Counted from the stretch's first letter, positions 1 through 9,503 are shown. The stretch: 64,000 bases of DNA from Caldilineaceae bacterium bin5 (GCA_002238445.1 MPML01000015.1:26233-90232); one strand, 5' to 3'. Numbers and translations: made by a program. The notes: generated by a model from the letters alone, not told the origin.

Positions 1-706
1 TCAGCGGCCCGAAATAATCGTTCCACACGGCCTGAAAAGTGAATACGGAAGTGGTGGCGAGCACCGGCCGCGATAAAGGAATGAAAATCTGCCAGAGGAT
101 GCGCAACCGGTTGGCGCCGTCAATGAGCGCGGCCTCTTCCAGTTCTATCGGAATCCCCTTGAAAAACTGGCGCATCAGGAAGATGTTGAAAGCGCCCCCG
201 CCGAAAAAGGCCGGTACAGTCAAGGGCAGAAACGTGTCCAGCCAGCCAACGCGATGAAAGCCTACGAACAGTGGAATCAGTGTAACCGTGCCGGGCAGCA
301 TGATCGAGGCCAGGACCATGATGAACCACACGTCTCGCCCAGGGAAGCTGATACGCGCGAATCCATAGCCGCACAGCGTGGCCGATATCAAAGTGCCCAC
401 CATGACGGAAGCGGTGATTGTCAAGGTATTCACCAGCCAGCGGGTCCACTGCATGCTCTCGTACGTCCACCCTTCCGGGAAGTTCTGCCAGCGAAATGTC
501 TCTGGGAAAAAGGTGGGAGGGAAGACGTAAATTTCAGCCTGGGTCTTTAGCGATGTCGTGGCCATCCAGAGGAGGGGCAGCAGGAAAACGACTGCGCTAA
601 CAATCAATATCAGGTAAATGAAAAGGATGCGAGAACTCTGCTTCGGCCTGCGCCGCCAGTTCAGGTCAAAAATACCACTGTAAACTTCCTGATCGCTGAC
701 CATCAT
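1..706 (-). CDS. Carbohydrate ABC transporter permease, MalG type (partial, cut by window edge)
   Basis: Inner-membrane subunit of a binding-protein-dependent sugar importer. The frame is open from an ATG at 706 to the window edge, giving 235 codons with the C-terminus missing. A first hydrophobic segment lies at about residues 20-43, and the EAA loop that docks on the ATPase reads EEAALIDGANRLRIL, followed by WNDYFGPL at the edge. The ATG overlaps the stop of the preceding permease by four bases (ATGA), so the two are translationally coupled. Family assignment is secure; the substrate is unknown. Confidence 0.9.
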   Translation of the reverse strand, partial: MMVSDQEVYSGIFDLNWRRRPKQSSRILFIYLILIVSAVVFLLPLLWMATTSLKTQAEIYVFPPTFFPETFRWQNFPEGWTYESMQWTRWLVNTLTITASVMVGTLISATLCGYGFARISFPGRDVWFIMVLASIMLPGTVTLIPLFVGFHRVGWLDTFLPLTVPAFFGGGAFNIFLMRQFFKGIPIELEEAALIDGANRLRILWQIFIPLSRPVLATTSVFTFQAVWNDYFGPL

Positions 707-1590
707 TTGACCTCCGCTTCGTAGAAGACCCACAGAGCGGACGAACGAAACACCAGGACTGTCAGTACCAGGACAACAAACAGCAAGAACCAGGCCATTG
801 CCGACGCCATACCCATCTGCGTCCAGTTGAAGGCGCGCTCATAGAGCATGAGGTTATAGAAGTAAGTCGATTTCAGTGGGCCGCCTGATGTGAGGACAAA
901 TGCGTTCATAAAAGTCTGAGAGGCGGCGATAAGGCCCATAACCAGGTTGAAAAAGATCGTGGGCGTCATCATCGGAATCGTTATGTTGATGAAAAGTTGC
1001 AATTCGTTGGCGCCGTCCAACTTGCCCGCCTCGTACAGAGATTCGGGGATTCCCTGCAGCCCGGCCAGGTAAATGATCATGCCGGCGCCGACCCCCCACA
1101 GACTCATCATTACCATCGATGCAAGCGCTGTCTCCGGTTCGGCAAAGAACGAGAACTTGGGGAAGCCCAGGCGCACGAGGACGGCATTGATCAGACCATA
1201 GTCGCGGTTCATGAGCCATCCCCACAGGATGAGACTGGCGATGGCCGGTACAATGGCGGGCATATAGAAGCTGGTGCGGAAGAAAGCGATACCCTTGACG
1301 CGCTGGTTGAGGAGGATGGCAAGAACAAAGGCCCCGACCAGTCCCAGCGGCACCGAAGTTCCGGCGTAGATGAGCGTGACCTTACAGGCCTGCCAGAAGT
1401 TCTTGTCGGAGGTGAACATGATTACATAGTTGCGCAATCCTATCCACTCCGGCGCCCGCAAGAGAGGAAACTTCGTGAAGCTCATGTAGAAGGAGGTCAG
1501 CATAGGGCCAATCGTGAAAATTATCAGCCCCAGTACGACGGGGCTGATAAAAAGATAGCCCTGGACTGTGTCCCGCATGCGACTGTTCAT
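703..1590 (-). CDS. Carbohydrate ABC transporter permease, MalF/UgpA type
   Basis: Inner-membrane permease of 295 residues with about six hydrophobic segments (first at residues 10-34) and an EAA loop at about 183-206 (IPESLYEAGKLDGANELQ). It partners the MalG-type permease that overlaps its 3' end and the solute-binding protein encoded just upstream. The length is normal for the family. No ATPase gene is adjacent, so the complex probably uses an MsmK/UgpC-type ATPase encoded elsewhere. Confidence 0.93.
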   Translation of the reverse strand: MNSRMRDTVQGYLFISPVVLGLIIFTIGPMLTSFYMSFTKFPLLRAPEWIGLRNYVIMFTSDKNFWQACKVTLIYAGTSVPLGLVGAFVLAILLNQRVKGIAFFRTSFYMPAIVPAIASLILWGWLMNRDYGLINAVLVRLGFPKFSFFAEPETALASMVMMSLWGVGAGMIIYLAGLQGIPESLYEAGKLDGANELQLFINITIPMMTPTIFFNLVMGLIAASQTFMNAFVLTSGGPLKSTYFYNLMLYERAFNWTQMGMASAMAWFLLFVVLVLTVLVFRSSALWVFYEAEVK

Positions 1591-1696
1591 GAGCCTGGTT
1601 TGTCCTGCGAATTGTAATCGAGCGATGGGAGGGTCAAACTAACTTTGCGGGTGCCCACCTGTAGATCATTCAGGCAGCCGCTTACTGCGCCGGCGA

Positions 1697-1733
1697 ATAG
1701 TGGCCGGCGGCCGCAAAGACCACCAACCACTAT
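1697..1733 (-). promoter_or_regulatory. Hairpin between binding-protein and permease genes
   Basis: In the minus-strand transcript ATAGTGGTTGGTGGTC (from 1733-1718) pairs with GGCCGCCGGCCACTAT (from 1712-1697) around a five-base loop: 16 pairs, four of them G-U. The wobbles form only in the transcribed strand, which favours an RNA structure. There is no T-run after it. It probably protects the binding-protein mRNA or reduces read-through to the permeases. A direct repeat CACTATCCAC (1728-1737 and 1742-1751) overlaps it. Confidence 0.5.
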
Positions 1734-1756
1734 CCACCATTCACTATCCACTGCCG

Positions 1757-3130
1757 TTATGCGTTCTGATCCAGGCATGACTGAATCGTGGCATCCGTCT
1801 CGGCGAATGCATCTTCTGCGTTCGCATCTCCGCGGATCACCGCTTCCAGCGCCTGCCGGTAGCTGTCACTCACCATACCGGCGTAGAAGCTGCCGCAGTC
1901 GCCCGGGTGCTCGATTACGGGCAAAATGGCGTCGTCGGCGCCATTGATGAAGGCCATCAGATTGTTCGGCGGCGTTGGCAGACCCTCCATCCAACTGGGA
2001 TCGCTGGCAACCGACCTCAGGAGCGGCACACCAAGTTCCGCTTTGGCTGCCTCGAGCTGGACTGTCGGCCGGATCAGTTGCTTGATGTACTCGTAGGCCA
2101 TATCGAGGTTCTGCCCACCAGCATATGCCGACATTCCCCATGTGCCCATACCGGTTCGATGCCGGCCGTCAGGCATGAGCGGCATAACCTGTACGTCCCA
2201 TTCGAACTTGTCGGCGGCGGCTTCACGCACGGGGCCGCGCAGGCTCTGAATGTGGGTGTAAACCGCGGCCCGACCGAGGAAGAAAGAGTTTCCGCCAACA
2301 TCAAGACCCAAGGGCTGGGCAATGTTATGTTCGTTCCACATAGAAGCATAGGCTTTCAGCGCGGCAACCGTGTTCGGATCGGACCAGGTGGAAAGATTGT
2401 TCTCAATGTCGAGAATCTTGCCGCCGTAGCCGACTACCCAGGGGTAGACAGTAGCCCACCAACTCCAGGTGGCGTTGGAGAGACCCCAGTAGCGGGGCGT
2501 GCCGTCCGCCTCGGTCTCGAGGGCGGTAATCTTCTGGCAGTTGACAATGAAATCGTCCCAGGTCCACTCGTCGTTCGGCTCTTCCGCTCCGGCTTCTTCG
2601 AAGAGTGACTTGTTGTAATACATCGTCACCACATCCAGCGCTGAGGGCAACATCTGGATCTTGCCGTCAAAAACACCGAGGCCGAGCATATTGGGGAAGA
2701 CGTCGTCAATGTCGACATCTGGGTCCCCTTCAGTGTAGGGCGTCAGATCCAAGGTGACGTTGTTGTTGGCAAAGGGAACGACGAACAGATCGGCGCTGAA
2801 GAATACATCAGACAGCGTGCCGGCCGCCGCCGCCGTGTAATACTTCTCAGCCAGGTCACCCGAAACCATGTTAAATGTGACCGTAGCGTCCGGGTGCTTC
2901 TCGTTGAACGAAGCCTTGATCAGTTCATTTACCGGTTCGACCGGCGCGCCTGCCAGAATGGAAATCTCCAACTCGACAGGTTCATCTGCCATAGCTGCGC
3001 CTCCGCCGGCCTCCGGTGCCGCCACTGGCGCGCAGGCTGCCAGCGCCGCCGTGCCGCCGACCGCCGCCGTCACTTTGAGAAGCCCGCGTCGGGAAATGGT
3101 AGTCTGACTGCTCAGATCTCGGATGGACAT
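1757..3130 (-). CDS. Extracellular solute-binding protein, family 1 (sugar), Tat-type lipoprotein
   Basis: Captures the substrate outside the membrane and delivers it to the two permeases encoded downstream. The 457-residue protein starts with a twin-arginine signal (SRRGLLK, residues 14-20) and a lipobox ending LAAC near residue 33, followed by an Ala/Pro/Gly-rich tether and a normal-length family 1 binding fold. An AGGAGA ribosome-binding site lies seven bases before the ATG. Tat export of binding lipoproteins is common in Chloroflexota. The substrate cannot be read from the sequence. Confidence 0.92.
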   Translation of the reverse strand: MSIRDLSSQTTISRRGLLKVTAAVGGTAALAACAPVAAPEAGGGAAMADEPVELEISILAGAPVEPVNELIKASFNEKHPDATVTFNMVSGDLAEKYYTAAAAGTLSDVFFSADLFVVPFANNNVTLDLTPYTEGDPDVDIDDVFPNMLGLGVFDGKIQMLPSALDVVTMYYNKSLFEEAGAEEPNDEWTWDDFIVNCQKITALETEADGTPRYWGLSNATWSWWATVYPWVVGYGGKILDIENNLSTWSDPNTVAALKAYASMWNEHNIAQPLGLDVGGNSFFLGRAAVYTHIQSLRGPVREAAADKFEWDVQVMPLMPDGRHRTGMGTWGMSAYAGGQNLDMAYEYIKQLIRPTVQLEAAKAELGVPLLRSVASDPSWMEGLPTPPNNLMAFINGADDAILPVIEHPGDCGSFYAGMVSDSYRQALEAVIRGDANAEDAFAETDATIQSCLDQNA

Positions 3131-3553
3131 TGATCTCTCCTGAAGGTTTGTATTCGATTCTGAATTTGGGATTCTACCAATAAGATGGTATTTCCATTAT
3201 TCCAGAAACGCGACTTTCAAACAAATTTTGACACCTGTCAAGAGAGCAGAACGCCTCTGGTCGCGTCGCTGCTGCTTGTGGTCAGAGTCTGGCGCCGGGT
3301 AAACGACTTTCTCTCTCTTTTCTGGAAGTCAGACATCTGAACCGCGTAACCAGCACACGAATAACCGTCACAGACCGCAGAGTACAGGCTCCGACCTTTG
3401 GAAAGCGGCTTCATAATTGCGTACAATGCGCCAAGCGGTGAACCGCACATGCGCCACTTGTCTGCCTATCGCCGAATGGCCGAACTGTTGGAGCTTGAAA
3501 TGGGCGAACCGCTATAAGAGCGGTACCCATTACCCACACCGAAAGGATCTGCT
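3131..3553. other. Divergent intergenic region, 423 bp, with two inverted repeats
   Basis: Separates the minus-strand transporter operon from the plus-strand dehydrogenase operon and should hold both promoters. It contains the inverted repeat TTGACA-CC-TGTCAA (3228-3241), a plausible operator, and ACCGCT-ATAAG-AGCGGT (3508-3524) shortly before the plus-strand gene. A 22-codon ORF at 3449-3517 has no support. No convincing gene was found here. Confidence 0.5.
3228..3241. promoter_or_regulatory. Candidate operator, TTGACA-CC-TGTCAA inverted repeat
   Basis: Perfect six-base arms around a two-base centre, 98 bp before the minus-strand binding-protein start and about 310 bp before the plus-strand dehydrogenase. 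The symmetry fits a dimeric repressor controlling one or both divergent operons. No regulator gene lies in this part of the window, so its identity is unknown. Confidence 0.3.
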
Positions 3554-4612
3554 ATGAGCATTCTGAAAGTTGGCCTCGTCGGCGTCGGCGGCATCTCCCG
3601 CACGCACATGCCGGGATGGGCCGCATCCGAAGAAGCCGAAGTCGTGGCCGGCAGCGACATCAGCAACGAAGCGCTCGAACAGTGGGGCGCGCTCCACAAT
3701 GTCAAAAGGCTGACGACTAACGCCGACGAGCTCTTCTCCGACCCTGATATCGACATCATCGATCTCTGCGTGCCCAACATGTACCACGCGCCCCTGGCTA
3801 TCGCCGCGCTGGAAGCAGGCAAACACGTGATCTGCGAGAAGCCGCTCGCGCCCACGCCCGAGGATATCAAAGAGATGATCGCGGCGCGTGACAAATCCGG
3901 AAAGCAGCTGATGACCGCCCAGCACTTCCGCTTCGCCGGCGTATCGCAAGCCATGAAGGCAGAGATCGACACCGGCTCGCTGGGCGATGTCTACCATGCC
4001 CGCGGCTGGATGTTGCGCCGCAATGGACTGATCCCGACCGCGACCTTCATCGAAAAGAAACACAGCGGTGGCGGCCCCTGCATCGACATCGGCGTGCATA
4101 TCCTCGATCTGACCCTGTGGATGATGGGCAATCCCCGGCCGGTCACGGTCTCCGGTGTCGCCGATGCGCGACTGGCCCACCTTCCCGGCGCGTTCGCCAC
4201 CTGGCGCGAAGGACCAATTCCCAGCACATTCGACGTTGAGGACTACGCCGTTGCCTTCGTGCGCTTCGAAACCGGCGCTACTCTCGTGTTGGAGGTTAGC
4301 TGGCTGCTGCATCATGACATTCGCGGCGAAGATATGCAGGCCTGGATCTACGGCGACGCGGGTGGCTGCCACTGGCCGTCAGCCCAATTCCTGGATACGA
4401 ACTACACCACCCGCCAGTTCAATAACCGTACGCTCCAGCTCACCCAGGACAAGATGGAACCGCATGCGCTCGAGTGCGTCGAATTTGCCAAAGCCATCGC
4501 CGCTGGCGCGCCCTCACCGGTGCCCGCGGAACAGTCCTTGCAGGTGCTCGCGATTCTCGACGGCATCTACCGCAGCCAGGCCGAAGGGCGCGAAGTGTCA
4601 ATCGATCTCTAA
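3554..4612 (+). CDS. Gfo/Idh/MocA family NAD(P)-dependent oxidoreductase
   Basis: Predicted cytoplasmic dehydrogenase of a sugar, inositol or related polyol. The 352-residue protein has the dinucleotide motif GVGGIS at residues 10-15 and the EKP signature at residues 95-97 (CEKPLAP), followed by the alpha/beta substrate domain. GAAAGG lies seven bases before the ATG. It is followed by a lactonase and a second family member, and the dehydrogenase-lactonase pairing suggests oxidation of a sugar to an aldonic acid. The exact substrate is unknown. Confidence 0.92.
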   Translation: MSILKVGLVGVGGISRTHMPGWAASEEAEVVAGSDISNEALEQWGALHNVKRLTTNADELFSDPDIDIIDLCVPNMYHAPLAIAALEAGKHVICEKPLAPTPEDIKEMIAARDKSGKQLMTAQHFRFAGVSQAMKAEIDTGSLGDVYHARGWMLRRNGLIPTATFIEKKHSGGGPCIDIGVHILDLTLWMMGNPRPVTVSGVADARLAHLPGAFATWREGPIPSTFDVEDYAVAFVRFETGATLVLEVSWLLHHDIRGEDMQAWIYGDAGGCHWPSAQFLDTNYTTRQFNNRTLQLTQDKMEPHALECVEFAKAIAAGAPSPVPAEQSLQVLAILDGIYRSQAEGREVSIDL

Positions 4613-4699
4613 CAGTTCAAATCAGTTGCCGCGGCACACGGCACTCTTGCCAATCGCAGGCAGCGTTTCGCTGGCAAACCCAGCGCAAGGGAGATTCCT

Positions 4700-5563
4700 A
4701 TGATCATTGAATCGATCGCCGACTACGCCTGCGAAACAGGCGAGGGCCCACTTTGGCACCCGGACGAAGAACTTCTCTACTGGGTCGATATTCCTCCAGG
4801 AAAACTTTACCGCTATGATCCGGATACCGGTGCGCATGGCCTGGTCTTCGACGCCGGCGAAGCGATCGGCGGCTTTACCATCCAGGAGGACGGCGCGCTG
4901 CTCCTCTTCATGGCCCGCGGCCGCATCGCCCTCTGGCGCGAAGGCCAACCGCTCGAAAATCTCATTGACGAGATTCCGGCCGAGCGCGAAGGACGCTTCA
5001 ACGACGTGATCGCCGACCCGGCCGGACGTGTCTTCTGCGGTACAATGCCTCGCAACGGCAGCAACGGCGTCCTCTACCGCCTGGATACCGACGGCAGCCT
5101 CACTGTCGTGATCGAAGATGCCGGGACTTCCAACGGCATGGGCTTTACCCAGGACCTCAAAACCTTCTACCACACCAATACCAGGCGCGGCATCACCCGC
5201 TACGACTATGACATCGACAGCGGGCAGATCACCAACCCTGAGTTTGCCGTCCGGGAAGGCGCGTCGTCGAACGGCCGTCCGGACGGCATGACCATGGACG
5301 CGGCCAACTGTTTTTGGTCGGCCCGCTGGGACGGCTACGCCCTCGTCCATCACATGCCCAACGGCCGCGAAATTCAGCGGCTTACCTTTCCCGTGCCCAA
5401 GGTGTCCAGCGCCACCTTCGGCGGCCGCGACTACACCGATCTGTACGTCACCACGGCCGGCGGACATAGCAAAGAGACGGACGGGCCCCAGGCCGGCACT
5501 CTGTACCGCGTACAACTGGGCGTGATGGGCAAGCCTCCCTTCCGCTCCAAAATCAATATATAG
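4700..5563 (+). CDS. SMP-30/gluconolactonase/LRE family protein
   Basis: Six-bladed beta-propeller metal-dependent lactonase, 287 residues, without a signal peptide. The N-terminal ETGEGPLWHPDEELLYW supplies the conserved metal-ligand Glu (about residue 15), GRFNDV the central Asn, and SNGRPDGMTMD the C-terminal Asp region. The ribosome-binding site is AAGGGAGA. Its position between two Gfo/Idh/MocA genes suggests it hydrolyses the lactone they make. Hydrolysis of a sugar lactone is the family's usual role; the substrate here is inferred. Confidence 0.92.
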   Translation: MIIESIADYACETGEGPLWHPDEELLYWVDIPPGKLYRYDPDTGAHGLVFDAGEAIGGFTIQEDGALLLFMARGRIALWREGQPLENLIDEIPAEREGRFNDVIADPAGRVFCGTMPRNGSNGVLYRLDTDGSLTVVIEDAGTSNGMGFTQDLKTFYHTNTRRGITRYDYDIDSGQITNPEFAVREGASSNGRPDGMTMDAANCFWSARWDGYALVHHMPNGREIQRLTFPVPKVSSATFGGRDYTDLYVTTAGGHSKETDGPQAGTLYRVQLGVMGKPPFRSKINI

Positions 5564-5691
5564 GCGCCGGTAGTCCCGCCCCCACTCACGGCGCATGTCG
5601 GCGACCTGGGCGGAGATTCAGCGCTCCGGTCGCCGAAACTGACCGTCCGACCAGGTTCGACACAAAGTTCACTTCATCGAAAGGATTGGTG

Positions 5692-6750
5692 ATGACATCT
5701 AAATCTGACCCTGCCGCCTACCGCGTCGGCATCATCGGCTGCGGACGCCCTCTCAGGACCGAAGGGGCAACCGGCTTCGGTATGGCCCACCGTCATGCAA
5801 TGGGCTATGCCGCTTCACCACACACGCAGCTGGTGGCCCTGGCCGATATCAGCCGCGAAAACGCTGAGGCTTTTCAGAAAGAACACGGCGGCGACGCGAT
5901 CTTTGAGGACTACAATCAGATGTTGGCCGAGGCAGACCTCGATATCGTCTCCGTCTGCGTCTGGCCGCATCTGCATGCCGAAATGGTGTTGGCCGCTGCC
6001 CCAGCCGGCGTACAGGCCATCCACTGTGAAAAACCGATCGCGCCCACATTCGGCGAGGCCCGCCGCATGCTGGAATCCTGCGAGCGCAACGGCGTTCAGT
6101 TGACCTTCAACCACCAGCGCCGCTTTGCCCCCCCTTTCAGTGTCGCCCGCCGGCTGGTGCGGGAGGGCGCAATCGGCGACCTTCAGCGTATTGAAGGCCG
6201 TTGCCCCGACATGAACGACTGGGGCACCCACTGGTTCGACATGATGCACTTTTACAACGATGAAACCCCGGCCGAATGGGTCATGGGCCAGATTGATACC
6301 AGCGAGATCCGTACCATCTTCGGCATGGCCCACGAATCACAAGGCATCAGCCACGTCCATTTTCAAAACGGGGTCGAAGGGCTTCTCCTGACCAGCGCTG
6401 CTATCGAGATGGGGGCGGCGTTCCGGCTTCTCGGCAGTGACGGCATCATAGAATTCGGCCCCGGCCGGGATGGTGGGCTTCGTATCTTGAACGGGCAGTC
6501 CTCCGGTTGGCGTGACGTAAATCCAGAGGGCACGATGCACGACCTGGACGCAGTGCAAAAGGGGATTGTCGACCTGGTCGAGGCACTGAGAGACGGTAGC
6601 GAGCCGGAACTCGCCGGAAGACGCGCCTATCGGGCAGCCGAGCTGACCTTCGCTACTTACGAATCAAGCCGCAAACGCGGACGGGTTGACCTGCCCCTGG
6701 AGATCGAAGACTCCCCTCTCATGGATATGCTGGACCGCGCCGCAACGTAA
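5692..6750 (+). CDS. Gfo/Idh/MocA family oxidoreductase (second copy)
   Basis: Second cytoplasmic dehydrogenase in the cluster, clearly diverged from the one at 3554. The Rossmann motif reads GIIGCGRP near the N-terminus, and the catalytic Lys lies in HCEKPIAP. I chose the ATG at 5692 because GAAAGG stands seven bases before it, exactly as at the 3554 gene; a TTG six bases upstream would add two residues. It may act on a second intermediate of the same pathway. Confidence 0.9.
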   Translation: MTSKSDPAAYRVGIIGCGRPLRTEGATGFGMAHRHAMGYAASPHTQLVALADISRENAEAFQKEHGGDAIFEDYNQMLAEADLDIVSVCVWPHLHAEMVLAAAPAGVQAIHCEKPIAPTFGEARRMLESCERNGVQLTFNHQRRFAPPFSVARRLVREGAIGDLQRIEGRCPDMNDWGTHWFDMMHFYNDETPAEWVMGQIDTSEIRTIFGMAHESQGISHVHFQNGVEGLLLTSAAIEMGAAFRLLGSDGIIEFGPGRDGGLRILNGQSSGWRDVNPEGTMHDLDAVQKGIVDLVEALRDGSEPELAGRRAYRAAELTFATYESSRKRGRVDLPLEIEDSPLMDMLDRAAT

Positions 6751-6783
6751 ATTGGAACCATGAAACAACGGAAGGGCGAAAAT

Positions 6784-6812
6784 TTGACATATCTGACCCT
6801 GCTGGTTATGTT
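6784..6812 (+). promoter_or_regulatory. Candidate sigma-70-type promoter for the second transporter
   Basis: TTGACA (6784-6789), a 17-base spacer and TATGTT (6807-6812), about 150 bases before the binding-protein start at 6964. The -35 box is perfect and the -10 matches four of six bases. It would let the transporter genes be expressed apart from the upstream dehydrogenases. Confidence 0.4.
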
Positions 6813-6963
6813 TAGCGCCCAACGGCGTCGCGCTTATCTCCCCCAGGCGCCCGAACGCCAGCAAGAACGTCCCTGCAAAAAGCGCACCATTGCCTTCTAG
6901 GTTCAAGAACCCTTTGGTTCCGATTCAATTTACATTCGTAGTTTTCCTTAAGGAGGAAAAGTA

Positions 6964-8325
6964 ATGACACAAGCAAAAGGAAGCCTCTCCCGTCGCGACT
7001 TTGTCCGCTGGAGTGGTATGGCTGCCGGCGCAGCCACCTTGGCCGCCTGCGCCCCGCCCGCCGCCCCTGCTGGCGGCGATGCCTCTGCCGCCCCTTCCGA
7101 GGACATGGAAGTGGTAGTCGAAGCCTGGGCGCACTGGGAACAGGGCCTCGGTTGGATTCAGAACTCTATGGATAACTATGGCTTCTCAGAAGAGAACCCA
7201 CATATCACGTGGAACCCGGTTGTAGCGCCCTTCGCCGAGATCCACGACAAAATGCTGGCCGCATGCGCCTCTGGCGTAGGCGTTCCCGACGTCATGCGCG
7301 TCGAGCAGGGCCGCATGGCTGCATTCTTCAAGGGCGAGGAAATCTGCTTCATCGATCTGACCGACCGCATCGGCGAACGCATGGACGACCTCGTGCTCGG
7401 TTCTGCCGTCGACTACTGGTCCTGGAAGGGCAGCGTCTATGGCATCGGCAACGAAGTCAACGCCTGCTCCCTCGCCTACCGCAAGAGCGTATTCGACGAA
7501 ATCGGCATCGAAACACCCTTCGAGACCTGGAATGACCTGATGGAGGCCGGCGTTGTCCTCAAAGAAGCCAAGGACATGGCTGTCATCTCCTGGCACGACC
7601 TGCATGACGGCGACTTCCAGATCATGCTCTTCGCGGCCGGCGGTGAAATGTTCGACGAAAACGGCGACTTCGGCGGCATCAATGACTTGGGCAGAGAGAT
7701 CCTCGAGTTCCAGCGCATGACCATCCACGACCTTGGCATCGCCATCGCCGCACCGGTAACTGGTGATTCGACCTGGTCGCCTCCCATCTACTGGGAATCC
7801 TTCCGCCAGGACCAGATCGCCTGTACCCTCGGCGCTCCCTGGCACAATGGTAAATTGGGCCGCGAGGACAAGATCGGCCCCGGCCAGGAGAACGAATGGC
7901 GCCTCCAGCGGATCCCCGCCGGCTTCGGTGATAACGGGCCCACTGCCACCCATGGCGGTACCAGTGTCAGCATCCCCAAGCAGGCCCAGCATCCCGAAGA
8001 AGCATGGCAGATCATCGAGTTCACACACCTGACAGAAGCCGTCCTCCAGGACTCCATCGAGCGCGGTATCTGGCCCTCCTATATCCCCGTGCTGGACGAT
8101 CCGGTACTTAACGAGCCGTACGACTACTACGAAGGCCAGGTAATCGGTGAGCTTTATAAAGATCTCGCTCTGCAGATGCCTCGCATCTTCCAGTCGCCGT
8201 GGGCGCCCGAATTCCACACGGCCATCAACAACTTTGTGATTACGCCGGTCCTGCAGGACTCGGCCGACATCGATGCAGCCTTCTCTGAACTGGAACCTGA
8301 GCTGGAACGCATCAAGTCGCTCTAG
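6964..8325 (+). CDS. Extracellular solute-binding protein, family 1 (sugar), Tat-type lipoprotein
   Basis: Periplasm-facing binding lipoprotein of 453 residues. It has a twin-arginine motif (SRRDFVR, about residues 9-15), a lipobox LAAC near residue 29, then an Ala/Pro-rich tether. A strong AAGGAGG site lies close to the ATG. The two permease genes follow, separated by a hairpin. It should feed the sugar or sugar acid processed by the dehydrogenases and lactonase upstream. Confidence 0.92.
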   Translation: MTQAKGSLSRRDFVRWSGMAAGAATLAACAPPAAPAGGDASAAPSEDMEVVVEAWAHWEQGLGWIQNSMDNYGFSEENPHITWNPVVAPFAEIHDKMLAACASGVGVPDVMRVEQGRMAAFFKGEEICFIDLTDRIGERMDDLVLGSAVDYWSWKGSVYGIGNEVNACSLAYRKSVFDEIGIETPFETWNDLMEAGVVLKEAKDMAVISWHDLHDGDFQIMLFAAGGEMFDENGDFGGINDLGREILEFQRMTIHDLGIAIAAPVTGDSTWSPPIYWESFRQDQIACTLGAPWHNGKLGREDKIGPGQENEWRLQRIPAGFGDNGPTATHGGTSVSIPKQAQHPEEAWQIIEFTHLTEAVLQDSIERGIWPSYIPVLDDPVLNEPYDYYEGQVIGELYKDLALQMPRIFQSPWAPEFHTAINNFVITPVLQDSADIDAAFSELEPELERIKSL

Positions 8326-8402
8326 CAGCAACAGGTAGTGTAAACACAGGTTCCGCTTGAACTGGAAGTCATCGAAAGTAGGGACACTTGTAGTGCTTTC
8401 GA

Positions 8403-8440
8403 AAATGAAAGGGAGGGGCAGGCGCCTCTCCCTTTCATTT
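8403..8440 (+). promoter_or_regulatory. Hairpin between binding-protein and permease genes
   Basis: AAATGAAAGGGAG (8403-8415) pairs perfectly with CTCCCTTTCATTT (8428-8440), and the stem continues inward by up to four more pairs, leaving the loop AGGC. No T-run follows, so it is not a classical terminator. Its place 78 bases after the binding-protein stop suggests mRNA 3'-end protection or partial attenuation. Confidence 0.6.
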
Positions 8441-8537
8441 CAGATTCCTGTAACGCTGTACAGATATCGGCAAGATCCCCTATGGGCATCTACTCCGCCC
8501 ATCTTTGGTAATTGAGTCGTAAACCACGGAGCTATGC

Positions 8538-9503
8538 ATGGCATCGTCAAGCGAATTTTCCCCAACCGGTCGCCGTTACGCGCCTGGAACGCCCACAGGT
8601 TTCAGGCTGTGGTGGCACCGTCACCGCCTGACGATTATCCCCTATTTCTACATCGCTCCATTCTTCATCCTGTTTGCTATCTTCCTGGCTTGGCCGGTTG
8701 TTCGCAGCTTCTACCTGAGTTTTCATAAGCAACAGGGCATCAGCACGCCTACTTTTATCGCTCTCGACAACTATATCAACCTCGTGGCCGATCCTCGATT
8801 CAAACAGTCACTGCTCAACACGACAGTCTATGCGTTGGGAAGCCTTTTCGTACAGATCCCACTCGCATTCATACTGGCGGCGGTTGTCAACTCAAAGCTT
8901 GTACCCTGGGCGAATGCGAAGAGCTTCTACCGCCTATCCTACTTTGTTCCGCTGCTGACGTCTGCCGTCATCGCCAGCCTCATGTTCAGTATTCTTTACG
9001 ACTATAACTCCGGCCTGATCAACAGCTATCTGGTGCGGTTGTTTGGTGAAGAAGCGAAAGTGGGCTGGGTTCGCAACGCAAGTGTGGTGAAAGTCTCCAT
9101 TATCCTGCTGCTGGTCTGGCGTTTTACCGGCATCAACTCCCTTTACTTTGTCGCGGGCCTGCAAAATATCCCCAAAGAGCTGGAGGAGGCGGCCTCTATC
9201 GACGGGGCCAACTGGTGGCAGGTGTTGATCGGCATTACTATTCCGCTGATGCGGCCGGTAATCCTCTTTGTAACGGTTACGGCAATCAACGGTTCCTACC
9301 AGATCTTCGCCGAGCCATATCTGCTTACCGGCGGCGGGCCGCGGGACCAGTCCCTAAGTATCGTTCAGTATCTCTACAATACCGGCTTTTCTTACTTTAA
9401 TCTGGGCTATGCATCCGCCATCGGATATACGCTGGTCACGATCATCGTAATCCTGGCAATTCTCAATCTGCGCTTCTTTGGCGCTTTTCGCGAGGATCAA
9501 TAG
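8538..9503 (+). CDS. Carbohydrate ABC transporter permease, MalF type
   Basis: Inner-membrane permease of 321 residues. After a hydrophilic 35-residue N-terminus the first membrane segment is YFYIAPFFILFAIFLAW; the EAA loop reads IPKELEEAASIDGANWWQ. GGAG lies seven bases before the ATG. It forms the translocation pore with the MalG-type permease encoded next. No ATPase gene is present. Confidence 0.93.
   Translation: MASSSEFSPTGRRYAPGTPTGFRLWWHRHRLTIIPYFYIAPFFILFAIFLAWPVVRSFYLSFHKQQGISTPTFIALDNYINLVADPRFKQSLLNTTVYALGSLFVQIPLAFILAAVVNSKLVPWANAKSFYRLSYFVPLLTSAVIASLMFSILYDYNSGLINSYLVRLFGEEAKVGWVRNASVVKVSIILLLVWRFTGINSLYFVAGLQNIPKELEEAASIDGANWWQVLIGITIPLMRPVILFVTVTAINGSYQIFAEPYLLTGGGPRDQSLSIVQYLYNTGFSYFNLGYASAIGYTLVTIIVILAILNLRFFGAFREDQ

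Noticed and set aside
1640..1756. Repetitive spacer with CACTATCCAC units as a possible CRISPR fragment
   Set aside because: Only two direct copies 14 bases apart, no spacer-repeat periodicity and no cas genes; part of it is explained by the hairpin.
3449..3517. Short ORF of 22 codons (MRHLSAYRRM...) just upstream of the Gfo/Idh/MocA gene, open upstream without an ATG
   Set aside because: No ribosome-binding site, very short, and no recognised similarity; possibly a remnant of an older gene but not supportable.
8403..8440. Hairpins after binding-protein genes as ordinary Rho-independent terminators
   Set aside because: None of the four is followed by a run of T residues in the transcribed direction, and same-strand permease genes follow directly.
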